A stretch of DNA of 29,757 nt, taken from Bordetella parapertussis. Lineage in GTDB: Bacteria; Pseudomonadota; Gammaproteobacteria; Burkholderiales; Burkholderiaceae_D. The stretch covers positions 1-29,757 of the forward strand of contig CAMCXB010000027.1 of NCBI GenBank assembly GCA_945883145.1. Reading direction: 5' to 3'. Shown here one piece after another: positions 7,602 to 15,948 of this stretch. A program made the translations under genes and the position numbers. How positions within the stretch are numbered: position 1 is the first letter of the stretch; each line of letters begins with the position of its first letter. The notes under the pieces were generated by a model. That model saw only the letters and a list, made by a program, of their open reading frames with translations. It had not been told where the DNA came from and did no database searches.

Positions 7602-8341
7602 GCACAGCGATGAATGCAGAAATGAACCCAGAAATGAATCCAGAAATAAATCCAACGATGTCACCTGTTTTGTCTTGCCATGAGCTAGGTAAAACTTATA
7701 CGCAAGGTGAGCATCAATTAGTTGTACTCGACAAAATCAATCTGAGTGTGGCAAAGGGTGAGCGTTGCGCTATTGTGGGTGTGTCAGGTTCTGGTAAATC
7801 GACTTTGTTGCATTTATTAGGCGGCTTAGATCTACCCACAACAGGCAGTGTGTCATTGCTAGGTCAAGACATGGCTAGCTTAAATGAAACAAAACGTGGA
7901 GAGTTACGCAATCGTTCATTAGGTTTTGTATATCAGTTTCATCATTTACTACCTGAGTTTTCTGCACTCGATAATGTAGCAATGCCTTTGTTGATACGTC
8001 GTATGACACAACAAGATGCAAGAGAACAAGCAGCACAAATCTTAACCAAAGTTGGTCTTGCATCGCGTCTTACCCATGTGCCTGGTGAATTATCAGGTGG
8101 TGAGCGACAACGTGTTGCTTTAGCGCGTGCGCTAGTCACTAACCCTGCTTGTGTATTAGCGGATGAACCAACTGGTAATTTAGACAGACAAACTGCGCAT
8201 CAGGTGTTTGATCTCATGTTGGAGTTGGCGCAGACTTTAGGCACCGCTTTCATCATCGTCACGCATGATAGTGAACTCGCTACGCGTTGTGATCGTGTTT
8301 TACGTTTGTCTGAAGATGGCTTAGTGGCTGAGTCACGTTAA
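7598..8341 (+). CDS. lolD: Lipoprotein-releasing ABC transporter ATP-binding subunit LolD
   Basis: ATPase partner of the LolC permease, powering lipoprotein release from the inner membrane. 247 residues with every ABC motif: Walker A GVSGSGKST, Q-loop at FVYQFHHLLPEF, signature LSGGERQR, Walker B CVLADEPTGNLD and switch THDSE. The start overlaps the lolC stop (ATGA). The first 22 residues are unusual: MNAE, MNPE, MNPE and INPT repeat in tandem before the conserved domain, coded by near-identical 12-base units. Four later in-frame ATGs (7610, 7622, 7634, 7658) precede the conserved domain, so the true start could be any of them. A gap of four bases leads to tatD. Confidence 0.95.
   Translation: MSTAMNAEMNPEMNPEINPTMSPVLSCHELGKTYTQGEHQLVVLDKINLSVAKGERCAIVGVSGSGKSTLLHLLGGLDLPTTGSVSLLGQDMASLNETKRGELRNRSLGFVYQFHHLLPEFSALDNVAMPLLIRRMTQQDAREQAAQILTKVGLASRLTHVPGELSGGERQRVALARALVTNPACVLADEPTGNLDRQTAHQVFDLMLELAQTLGTAFIIVTHDSELATRCDRVLRLSEDGLVAESR
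7610..7657 (+). repeat. 12-base tandem repeat at the 5' end of lolD
   Basis: Four consecutive 12-base units of the form ATGAAYSCAGAA encode MNAE, MNPE, MNPE and INPT. The last unit is the most diverged. The repeat keeps the frame and each of the first three units brings its own ATG. Confidence 0.7.
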
Positions 8342-8345
8342 GTGT

Positions 8346-9149
8346 ATGTGGATAGACAGTCATTGTCATCTTGATGCAGCTGAATATGATGGTGCAAGCA
8401 ATGTCATTGCAGACGAAGCCAGAGCAGCAGACGTAAGTTGGATAGTCGTTCCAGCGGTGGAACGTGCAAATTTCAAGACAGTGGCAGAGCTTGCTGCAGA
8501 AAATTCTGGTTGTGTTTATGCATTGGGAATCCATCCACTGTATGTGCCACAGGCTGATGAGGAAGATTTGTCTGTGTTGCGTGATGCTGTTGCTCAAGCA
8601 TTAAATGATAAAAAGTTTATTGCGATAGGCGAAATCGGTTTAGATTTCTTTGTGCCTAGTTTGTGTGAACCAGCAATGCGCGCTAAGCAAGAATATTTTT
8701 ATTCTGAACAATTAAAAATTGCACGTGATTTTAATTTGCCTGTGATAGTGCATGTGCGTCGATCACAAGATATCGTATTAAAATATTTACGTCGTATAAA
8801 TGTAGTGAGTGGTATTGCACATGCATTCAATGGTAGTGTGCAGCAAGCTGAACACTTTGGTCGTTTGGGCTTTGCTTTAGGTTTCGGTGGAGCGATGACG
8901 TTTACACGTGCATTGCAAATTCGACGACTAGCTAGCACTTTGCCGGATGAATTGATTGTGCTTGAAACTGACTCTCCTGATATTTCTCCTTCATGGTTGC
9001 ATCCGGCTCGCAATACACCGGCGCAGCTTCCTCAAATTGCAGCGGTACTGGCCGAGCTGCGCGGTCAGTCTTTGGCACATCTTGCGCGTCAGACCACTGA
9101 TAATGTTGCGCGTGTCTTGCCTCGCCTTGGTAGCCTACTCATGCAGTAA
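8346..9149 (+). CDS. TatD-family metal-dependent hydrolase (DNase)
   Basis: A 267-residue TIM-barrel metalloenzyme of the TatD family, members of which are 3'-5' exonucleases or DNases acting in DNA repair. Metal-binding residues are in place: His6 and His8 in DSHCHLD, Glu96 in IGEIGLDF, His136 in VIVHVR, His159 in IAHAFNGS and Asp209 in LETDSPDISP. It lies four bases after lolD and directly abuts comEC (its TAA is followed immediately by the comEC GTG), so it belongs to the lol-comEC operon. Paralogues of TatD (YcfH, YjjV) are hard to separate by eye, so no symbol is given. The position beside a DNA-uptake gene fits a role in nucleic-acid metabolism but does not prove it. Confidence 0.93.
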   Translation: MWIDSHCHLDAAEYDGASNVIADEARAADVSWIVVPAVERANFKTVAELAAENSGCVYALGIHPLYVPQADEEDLSVLRDAVAQALNDKKFIAIGEIGLDFFVPSLCEPAMRAKQEYFYSEQLKIARDFNLPVIVHVRRSQDIVLKYLRRINVVSGIAHAFNGSVQQAEHFGRLGFALGFGGAMTFTRALQIRRLASTLPDELIVLETDSPDISPSWLHPARNTPAQLPQIAAVLAELRGQSLAHLARQTTDNVARVLPRLGSLLMQ

Positions 9150-11588
9150 GTGCGCGTCATTGCGCTGGGATGGTTAGCAGGACTGTGTTTGCTGCAACAG
9201 CAAGCAGCCTTACCCACGTTTACTGCTTATGTCTTGCTGCTTTTAATTCTCTTTCTATTTTTGTTAGCAGTGCGATGGTGTCAGCGAGCTCGTATCGTGC
9301 TCTACTTTGTAATCGCTTTGATTGCAGCTTTCATGTGGGCTGCAGGTTGTGCTGAATGGCGTTTGCAACAAGCCTTATCACCTTCATTGGAAGGGCAAGA
9401 GTTGGTATTGACTGGTGTGGTAACCGGCTTACCTGATCCAGCGAGCTATGGTGTGCGATTTCTGTTTCAGGTTGAGCAGTCCACTTTGTTGGATGGTAAG
9501 TCAGTTCGAATTCCTGAACACATCCTGCTTTATCTTTATCAAAAGCGCAGTGACCAACTCACTTTGATTCGAGCCGGTGAACGCTGGCAATTTAGAGCGC
9601 GATTGAAACGACCACATGGCAATGCCAATCCCTATGGATTTGATGCAGAGGCTTGGTGGTTATCTTCAAACATTCGTGTAACCGGTTCGGTACAAGCTAA
9701 ACAACAACGTAAGTTGCAAAATGTGGTGCTGCAGCCATCAGCCTTGATTGCTCGTTTGCGTGGTCTGTTACGTGAACGTATACAAAATAACTTAGCGAAT
9801 AAACCGTATGCAGGTGTAATCGTTGCCTTAGTCATGGGAGATCAACGTGCGATTGAACAATCTGATTGGGAGATTTTCAATCGCACTGGCATAGGACACT
9901 TGGTTTCTATTTCAGGTTTGCACATTACGATGGTGGCGGCTTTATTTGCCGGTTTCATGCAATGGTTATGGCGTCATTCATTTTTCACAAGGGCTAGCTT
10001 ACCCTTATTGATACCTGCGCAAAAAATTGCTGCTGCTACTGGCTTATTCGCAGCATTGATGTATGTCGCATTAGCAGGGTTTGGTATACCCGCTATGCGC
10101 ACACTGATGATGATTGCCGTAGTGTGTGTAGCGCTTTGGTCTGGTCGGATGATAGTAGTCTCGCAAAGTTTGGCGTGCGCTTTGATCGTGGTGACCTTGT
10201 TTGATCCTTGGGCTGTATTGTGGCCAGGCTTTTGGTTGTCATTCACTGCGATTGCTTGCATTTTGTATGCAACAGTGGGGCGCATGCATGAGCTTGTAGA
10301 AAATAAACCTAGCTCTGCTGCGTTGTTGTGTCCAACAGAAGATAAAAAGAAGTTGATATCTGATTGGCTAATAACATGGCGCGATGCTTTGCGACCTGCA
10401 GTCACTACCCAAGCGGCGGTGACATTAGGTTTGCTGCCACTGACGATGTTGTTATTTGCGCAGGTATCACTCATTTCTCCGTTAGCGAATGCGTTTGCAA
10501 TTCCACTAGTGAGTTTAGTGATAACGCCGCTCTCATTAGTTGGTGTTGTGTTGCCTACACCTTTATCAGCATGGTGTTTAGGCTTGGCACATCAACTCAT
10601 GGCATGGCTAGTGATGGTGTTAACGTATTTCAGTAACATGGATTTTGCAGTTTGGCGCGGTGCGCAACCGGATGGAGTATCGGTTGTGTTAGCAGTCATC
10701 GGCACCTTATGGTTACTTGCACCCCGCGGTTGGCCACTGCGTTGGTGTGGTTTACTAACTTGGCTGCCAATTTTTTTCCACGTGCCAGCTGCACCCAGTC
10801 ATGGATTTTGGATGACAGCTTTCGATGTAGGGCAGGGCAATGCAGTATTGATAGAAACTCCAACGCATAGATTGTTATATGACACAGGGCCGCAGATTGG
10901 CATGCACTCTGATAGTGGACAACGTGTCTTGCTGCCTTACTTTATTAAGCGTGGCATTACTTCTTTAGATGGTTTAGTGATTTCTCACAGCGATATGGAT
11001 CATGCGGGCGGTGCTTTATCGCTGTTAAAAGAAATACGATTTGGTTGGGTGTCATCCTCTCTACCATCGGAGAATCCGATTCTGCAACAAGTGTCACAGC
11101 ATCATGCATGTGCACAGGGGCAAAGCTGGAATTGGGATGGTGTGAATTTTGAGATGCTACAACCTAGAGTAGATAGTTATGCGCAGGCCTCACTGAAACC
11201 CAATGCACGCAGTTGCACTTTACGAATCAGTTGGGGTGATAAAGCCGTGTTATTAACAGGGGATATCGAAGCTGCACAAGAATATGCAATGCTTGAGCGT
11301 GTTCCTGATCGATTACATGCGCAAGTGTTGTTGGCGCCGCATCATGGCAGTGGCACCTCGTCGACAGCAGCATTTTTAGAAGCAGTCGCGCCAGAGATAG
11401 CAATTTTTCAAGTGGGTTATCGCAATCGTTATCATCATCCTAAGCCTGAAGTGTTTGAGCGCTATCGCCAACTCGGTATTCAACGCTACCGTACCGATGA
11501 ATCTGGTGCGATACGAGTTGAAATCGATAACGCTATTAAGGTGAGTTCTTATCGATCTGAACATGCGCGTTATTGGTATGGTCGTTAG
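9150..11588 (+). CDS. comEC: ComEC/Rec2 family DNA internalisation protein
   Basis: ComEC forms the inner-membrane channel for single-stranded DNA uptake during natural transformation. The 812-residue protein has the full family layout. Several N-terminal membrane helices flank a DUF4131 region. The competence domain follows, with GHLVSISGLHITMVAAL near residue 256 and further helices to about residue 545. A C-terminal metallo-beta-lactamase-like domain starts near FDVGQGNAVLIETP (about 556), with HSDMDHAGG (about 612) and APHHGSG (about 730). The start is a GTG touching the tatD stop codon. It is intact, so the organism may be transformable if the pilus and other com genes are present. It is last in the lolC-lolD-tatD-comEC run. 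Confidence 0.94.
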   Translation: MRVIALGWLAGLCLLQQQAALPTFTAYVLLLLILFLFLLAVRWCQRARIVLYFVIALIAAFMWAAGCAEWRLQQALSPSLEGQELVLTGVVTGLPDPASYGVRFLFQVEQSTLLDGKSVRIPEHILLYLYQKRSDQLTLIRAGERWQFRARLKRPHGNANPYGFDAEAWWLSSNIRVTGSVQAKQQRKLQNVVLQPSALIARLRGLLRERIQNNLANKPYAGVIVALVMGDQRAIEQSDWEIFNRTGIGHLVSISGLHITMVAALFAGFMQWLWRHSFFTRASLPLLIPAQKIAAATGLFAALMYVALAGFGIPAMRTLMMIAVVCVALWSGRMIVVSQSLACALIVVTLFDPWAVLWPGFWLSFTAIACILYATVGRMHELVENKPSSAALLCPTEDKKKLISDWLITWRDALRPAVTTQAAVTLGLLPLTMLLFAQVSLISPLANAFAIPLVSLVITPLSLVGVVLPTPLSAWCLGLAHQLMAWLVMVLTYFSNMDFAVWRGAQPDGVSVVLAVIGTLWLLAPRGWPLRWCGLLTWLPIFFHVPAAPSHGFWMTAFDVGQGNAVLIETPTHRLLYDTGPQIGMHSDSGQRVLLPYFIKRGITSLDGLVISHSDMDHAGGALSLLKEIRFGWVSSSLPSENPILQQVSQHHACAQGQSWNWDGVNFEMLQPRVDSYAQASLKPNARSCTLRISWGDKAVLLTGDIEAAQEYAMLERVPDRLHAQVLLAPHHGSGTSSTAAFLEAVAPEIAIFQVGYRNRYHHPKPEVFERYRQLGIQRYRTDESGAIRVEIDNAIKVSSYRSEHARYWYGR

Positions 11589-11600
11589 TCTTGTTGAACA

Positions 11601-11706
11601 CATAACAATCAACTTCACAGAAAACTATTTGTTATGACTGTTTCTCTCAGAGTGAGAGCAGGGGTTTGATGTATAATTCGAATTTCCCGCTAGTGCCATT
11701 CGGCAC
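11601..11706 (+). promoter_or_regulatory. pyrG promoter and leader with three inverted repeats
   Basis: The 126-base gap holds a perfect TATAAT at 11672-11677, about 38 bases before the pyrG ATG. Three inverted repeats surround it: CATAACAA (11601-11608) with TTGTTATG (11629-11636), CTCTCA-GAG-TGAGAG (11644-11658), and GTGCC-ATTC-GGCAC (11693-11706). The last would form a hairpin in the mRNA, ending eight bases before the ATG, and no Shine-Dalgarno sequence is visible. The first two lie before the promoter and could end comEC transcription or bind a regulator. No TTGACA-like -35 at normal spacing was found. Confidence 0.5.
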
Positions 11707-11714
11707 CGACAGCA

Positions 11715-13373
11715 ATGACCAAGTTTGTATTCGTCACAGGTGGTGTGGTCTCTTCCCTAGGTAAGGGTATAGCCGCCGCTTCACTGGCCGCGATCTTAGA
11801 ATCGCGTGGCCTCAAAGTCACCCTTTTAAAGCTCGATCCCTACATCAACGTTGATCCTGGCACCATGAGTCCATTTCAGCATGGTGAGGTATTCGTCACC
11901 GATGATGGTGCTGAAACCGATCTTGATCTCGGTCACTATGAGCGTTTTATCTCCGCTAAGATGAAGAAGGTGAATAACTTCACCACCGGTCAGATTTATG
12001 AGTCCGTCATCCGTAAAGAGCGTCGTGGTGAATATCTGGGCAAGACGGTACAAGTCATTCCGCATATCACGAACGAGATACAAGAATTCATACATCGTGG
12101 CGCAGAAGGTTTTGATGTCGCAATTGTAGAAATTGGCGGCACTGTTGGCGACATTGAATCCTTGCCGTTTTTGGAAGCAGCGCGTCAGCTTTCATTGCGA
12201 GGCGGGCGTCATCATGCAGCCTTCGTACATTTAACCCTAGTGCCGTATCTGGTCTCTGCGGGTGAGTTAAAAACCAAACCAACGCAACACAGTGTGCAGA
12301 AATTGCGTGAAATCGGTATTTCACCCGATGCCTTGCTCTGTCGTGCTGACCGTCGCATACCTGAAGATGAGCGTGCCAAGATTTCCTTGTTCTCGAATGT
12401 AGAACAAGACGCTGTCATTTCAGTCTGGGATGCCGATACGATTTATAAAATTCCACAAATGTTGCATGACCAAGGTTTGGATCGCATCGTTTGTGAAAAA
12501 CTCAATCTATCTCCACAGCCTGCTGATTTATCCATGTGGGATAAGTTGATTCATTCACTAGAAAATCCTAAGCGCGATGTGCACATTGCGATGGTGGGTA
12601 AATATGTGGATCTGACTGAATCGTATAAATCATTAACAGAGGCTTTACGTCATGCAGGTATTCATACTGAGTCGCGTGTGAATATTGAATACGTAGATTC
12701 TGAAGAAATAGAAACTCACGGCACGACTAGTTTAGAAAAATATGACGCCATACTCGTACCAGGTGGTTTTGGTCGACGTGGTGTAGAAGGCAAAATCGCT
12801 GCTGCGCGTTATGCACGTGAACACAAAGTGCCTTACCTCGGTATTTGTTTGGGTATGCAAGTAGCTTTGATTGAATATGCTCGCAATATGGCTGGCTTAG
12901 CGCAAGCAAATTCCACTGAGTTTGATCCTAATACACCGAATCCTGTTGTGGCTTTGATTACGGAATGGCAGAACCATGATGGTGTGATTGAACGTCGTGA
13001 TGCTGATTCTGATTTAGGTGGCACCATGCGTCTCGGTGCACAGACATGTGCAGTGAAAGCGGGCACCTTAGCAGCTGAAATTTATGGCAAAGAAGTGACG
13101 GAACGTCATCGTCATCGCTATGAAGCGAACAATCATTATCTGGCACGCGTAGAGCAAGCAGGTTTAGTGGTGTCAGCTCGTACACCAACTGAATCACTAT
13201 GTGAAATTATGGAATTACCACGCACTGGTGAACATGCGCATCCTTGGTATATGGGCGTGCAATATCATCCGGAATTTAAATCAACGCCACGCGATGGTCA
13301 TCCTTTATTCATTTCATTTATTCAAGCAGCACTGGCAGCGAAGCAGGCTGATGGCGAAAGGAAGGCAGCATGA
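11715..13373 (+). CDS. pyrG: CTP synthase
   Basis: Makes CTP from UTP, ATP and glutamine, the last step of pyrimidine nucleotide synthesis. 552 residues, normal length. The N-terminal synthetase domain begins FVFVTGGVVSSLGKGIAAAS, with the P-loop-like segment and VEIGGTVGDIES. The C-terminal glutamine amidotransferase domain has the oxyanion/nucleophile motif GICLGMQ with Cys378, and YHPEF carries the His-Glu pair near residue 525. The stop overlaps the kdsA start by four bases. Joint expression makes sense because CTP is used by KdsB to activate the KDO sugar whose precursor KdsA makes. Transcription probably starts from the TATAAT at 11672. Confidence 0.98.
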   Translation: MTKFVFVTGGVVSSLGKGIAAASLAAILESRGLKVTLLKLDPYINVDPGTMSPFQHGEVFVTDDGAETDLDLGHYERFISAKMKKVNNFTTGQIYESVIRKERRGEYLGKTVQVIPHITNEIQEFIHRGAEGFDVAIVEIGGTVGDIESLPFLEAARQLSLRGGRHHAAFVHLTLVPYLVSAGELKTKPTQHSVQKLREIGISPDALLCRADRRIPEDERAKISLFSNVEQDAVISVWDADTIYKIPQMLHDQGLDRIVCEKLNLSPQPADLSMWDKLIHSLENPKRDVHIAMVGKYVDLTESYKSLTEALRHAGIHTESRVNIEYVDSEEIETHGTTSLEKYDAILVPGGFGRRGVEGKIAAARYAREHKVPYLGICLGMQVALIEYARNMAGLAQANSTEFDPNTPNPVVALITEWQNHDGVIERRDADSDLGGTMRLGAQTCAVKAGTLAAEIYGKEVTERHRHRYEANNHYLARVEQAGLVVSARTPTESLCEIMELPRTGEHAHPWYMGVQYHPEFKSTPRDGHPLFISFIQAALAAKQADGERKAA

Positions 13374-14224
13374 AACTGTGTGGATTTGATGTAGGCCTCG
13401 ATCATCCTTTCTTTCTGATTGCAGGACCTTGCGTGATTGAATCAGAGCAAATGGCTTTGGATACAGCCGGAGCTTTGAAAGAAATTACAAGCAGTTTGGG
13501 CATTCCTTTTATTTATAAATCATCGTTTGATAAAGCGAATCGTTCTTCTGGCACTTCTTTCCGTGGCTTAGGCATGGAAAAAGGTTTGGCCATACTCGCT
13601 AAAGTTAAACAAGAAATCGGTGTGCCTGTTTTAACCGATATTCATGAGATTGATGAAATCAAACCCGTCTCTGCAGTGGTCGATGTTTTACAAACCCCTG
13701 CGTTTTTATGCAGACAAACTGATTTTATTCGTGCTTGTGCGCTGTCTGGCAAGCCTGTGAATATTAAAAAAGGGCAGTTCTTAGCGCCGCATGATATGAA
13801 AAACGTGATTGATAAAGCACGTGAAGCAGCAAAAGAAGCAGGCTTAGCAACGGATAACTTTATGGCCTGTGAACGTGGTGTGTCATTTGGTTATAACAAC
13901 TTAGTGTCGGACATGCGCTCACTTGCCATCATGCGTGAGACAGGTTGTCCGGTTGTGTTTGATGCTACGCATTCAGTGCAATTGCCAGGTGGTCAGGGCA
14001 GTACCTCTGGTGGTCAACGTGAGTTCGTACCTGTGTTGGCACGTGCGGCTGTTGCAGTAGGAGTTGCTGGCTTGTTTATGGAAACGCATCCGAATCCTGC
14101 ACAAGCAAAATCAGATGGTCCGAATGCCGTACCTTTACAGCGCATGAAAGAATTACTTGCCACCTTGGCCGATCTGGATCGCGTTGTGAAGAAAAATGGT
14201 TTTCTTGAACAGCATTTCGAATAA
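13370..14224 (+). CDS. kdsA: 2-dehydro-3-deoxyphosphooctonate aldolase (KDO-8-phosphate synthase)
   Basis: Condenses phosphoenolpyruvate with arabinose 5-phosphate to KDO-8-phosphate, the precursor of the inner-core sugar of lipopolysaccharide. 284 residues, normal. Family signatures include LIAGPCVIESEQMALD, KSSFDKANRSS, TDIHE, the CRQTDFI segment, NIKKGQFLAPHDM, FDATHSVQLPGG and FMETHPNP. The ATG overlaps the pyrG TGA, so translation is probably coupled. A 70-base gap with its own promoter elements separates it from eno. Its product and that of eno are linked through phosphoenolpyruvate. Confidence 0.97.
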   Translation: MKLCGFDVGLDHPFFLIAGPCVIESEQMALDTAGALKEITSSLGIPFIYKSSFDKANRSSGTSFRGLGMEKGLAILAKVKQEIGVPVLTDIHEIDEIKPVSAVVDVLQTPAFLCRQTDFIRACALSGKPVNIKKGQFLAPHDMKNVIDKAREAAKEAGLATDNFMACERGVSFGYNNLVSDMRSLAIMRETGCPVVFDATHSVQLPGGQGSTSGGQREFVPVLARAAVAVGVAGLFMETHPNPAQAKSDGPNAVPLQRMKELLATLADLDRVVKKNGFLEQHFE

Positions 14225-14267
14225 ATTTTTGTGCAGCTGAAGGTAACGAGCTGTGATTTGTTTAATG

Positions 14268-14287
14268 TAAAATTTTTATCTGTGGAG
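14268..14287 (+). promoter_or_regulatory. eno -10 element and ribosome binding site
   Basis: TAAAAT at 14268-14273, preceded by TG, is a reasonable -10 element. GGAG at 14284-14287 lies seven bases before the eno ATG and is a good Shine-Dalgarno sequence. The -10 would place transcription start within a few bases of the ribosome site, so it may be weak or unused; the binding site itself is clear. Confidence 0.4.
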
Positions 14288-14294
14288 AATCGCA

Positions 14295-15578
14295 ATGAGC
14301 GCAATTGTTGATATCGTAGGGCGTGAAATCATGGATTCACGCGGCAATCCGACTGTCGAATGTGATGTCTTACTAGAGTCGGGTGTCATGGGCCGTGCTG
14401 CTGTGCCATCAGGTGCATCAACAGGTTCACGTGAGGCAGTGGAATTACGTGATGGCGATAGCAAACGCTACTTCGGTAAAGGCGTGATGCAAGCCTGCGA
14501 AAACATTAACACAGAAATTTCAGAAGCCATCATGGGTTTAGATGCGAGTGAACAAGCATTCTTAGATCACACTCTTATCGATTTAGATGGCACGGACAAC
14601 AAAGCGCGTCTGGGTGCGAATGCGACGTTAGCGGTATCGATGGCTGTAGCAAAAGCAGCAGCAGAAGAATCAGGTTTGCCACTGTATCGTTATTTCGGTG
14701 GTTCAGGTGCCATGCAAATGCCTGTGCCTATGATGAATGTGATCAATGGCGGTGCGCATGCGGATAACAATCTTGATCTGCAAGAATTCATGATCATACC
14801 GGTGGGTGCGACTAGCTTTCGCGAATCGATACGCTATGGCGCAGAAGTTTTTCACACACTGAAAAAAATTCTGCATGATAAAAAGCTCACCACTGCAGTA
14901 GGCGATGAAGGTGGTTTTGCTCCTTCCGTAGAAAACCATGAAGCAGCGATCAAATTAATTTTGCAAGCAATAGAACAAGCAGGCTATGAACCTGGTACGC
15001 AAATCGCATTGGGTTTAGATTGCGCTGCAAGTGAATTTTATAAAGATGGAAAATATCATTTAAGCGGTGAAGGCTTATCACTCTCATCCTCTGATTTCAC
15101 TAATTTGTTAGCTAGCTGGTGTGATAAATATCCCATCATCTCGATTGAAGATGGCATGGCTGAGAATGATTGGGATGGTTGGGCAACCCTTACACAAGCA
15201 TTAGGTAAGAAAGTACAATTAGTGGGTGATGATCTATTCGTGACCAACACAAAAATTCTCAAAGAAGGCATAGAGAAAAATATCGCTAACTCAATTCTGA
15301 TTAAGATTAATCAGATTGGCACACTCACTGAAACCTTTGCAGCAATCGAAATGGCTAAGCGTGCTGGTTATACTGCAGTGATTTCACATCGCTCTGGCGA
15401 AACCGAAGATTCCACTATTGCTGATATCGCTGTTGGATGTAACGCGCTACAGATTAAGACAGGATCTATGTCACGTTCAGATCGTATGGCAAAATATAAC
15501 CAATTGCTACGTATTGAAGAAGATTTAGGTGATGTCGCTAGCTACCCTGGACGCAGCGCTTTCTATAACCTGAGATAA
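14295..15578 (+). CDS. eno: Enolase
   Basis: Converts 2-phosphoglycerate to phosphoenolpyruvate in glycolysis; in many bacteria it is also part of the RNA degradosome. 427 residues, normal length. Motifs include ARNSMD-type start IVGREIMDSRGNPTVE, PSGASTGSREAVELRDGD, the loop GDEGGFAPSVENHE, metal ligands in SIEDGMAENDWDGW and LVGDDLFVTN, the lysine in ILIKINQIGTLTE, and the SHRSGETEDSTIADIAVG signature. It follows kdsA and precedes ftsB, the usual betaproteobacterial order. Enolase supplies phosphoenolpyruvate for KdsA. The end is followed by a perfect 21-base palindrome before ftsB. Confidence 0.98.
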   Translation: MSAIVDIVGREIMDSRGNPTVECDVLLESGVMGRAAVPSGASTGSREAVELRDGDSKRYFGKGVMQACENINTEISEAIMGLDASEQAFLDHTLIDLDGTDNKARLGANATLAVSMAVAKAAAEESGLPLYRYFGGSGAMQMPVPMMNVINGGAHADNNLDLQEFMIIPVGATSFRESIRYGAEVFHTLKKILHDKKLTTAVGDEGGFAPSVENHEAAIKLILQAIEQAGYEPGTQIALGLDCAASEFYKDGKYHLSGEGLSLSSSDFTNLLASWCDKYPIISIEDGMAENDWDGWATLTQALGKKVQLVGDDLFVTNTKILKEGIEKNIANSILIKINQIGTLTETFAAIEMAKRAGYTAVISHRSGETEDSTIADIAVGCNALQIKTGSMSRSDRMAKYNQLLRIEEDLGDVASYPGRSAFYNLR

Positions 15579-15588
15579 GTGTAAGTTG

Positions 15589-15609
15589 GATAGTGTTTTA
15601 AACACTATC
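15589..15609. repeat. Perfect 21-base palindrome between eno and ftsB
   Basis: GATAGTGTTT (15589-15598), one central T, then AAACACTATC (15600-15609): ten perfectly paired positions on each side. It lies 10 bases after the eno stop and 22 before the ftsB start. There is no T-run on either strand, and a one-base loop is too tight for a full hairpin, so it is not a standard terminator. It could bind a dimeric regulator, or stabilise the eno mRNA end as a slightly opened hairpin. Confidence 0.75.
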
Positions 15610-15631
15610 TGGCTTAGAAAACTAGACTAAC

Positions 15632-15940
15632 GTGCGACTTATTCTGATTTCCCTGACCGCGCTACTTGTATTGATCCAGTACCCACTCTGGTTGGGTAAG
15701 GGTGGTTGGTTGCGAGTATGGAGTTTGTCGCGTGAATTAGATGTGTCGTTAGCCAAAGAGCGCGAGCAAAAAGCACGCATTGCTAAGCTCGCCTCTGAAG
15801 TAGAAGATTTGAAAGATGGCACAGGTGCTGTTGAAGAACGAGCACGCTATGAGTTAGGCTTAGTCAAAGAAAATGAAATCTTTGTACAAATCCTGCAACC
15901 CAACAGCAAAGCCACACCCCACACGAGCACTGCGCAATAA
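15632..15940 (+). CDS. ftsB: Cell division protein FtsB
   Basis: A small bitopic membrane protein that joins FtsL and FtsQ in the divisome and helps activate septal peptidoglycan synthesis. 102 residues. One N-terminal membrane helix (LILISLTALLVLIQYPLWLG) is followed by a GGWLRVWSL stretch, a leucine/charged coiled coil (about residues 30-65) and the conserved ERARYELGLVKENEIFVQI. The C-terminal tail is polar and variable. The start is a GTG with no strong ribosome binding site. It converges on hslO, with only eight bases between the stop codons. Position after eno is the normal proteobacterial one. Confidence 0.93.
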   Translation: MRLILISLTALLVLIQYPLWLGKGGWLRVWSLSRELDVSLAKEREQKARIAKLASEVEDLKDGTGAVEERARYELGLVKENEIFVQILQPNSKATPHTSTAQ

Positions 15941-15948
15941 AACCAAGA

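Noticed and set aside
9974..10474. 166-residue minus-strand open frame
   Set aside because: Antisense to the membrane-helix part of comEC; long only because of codon bias of the real gene.
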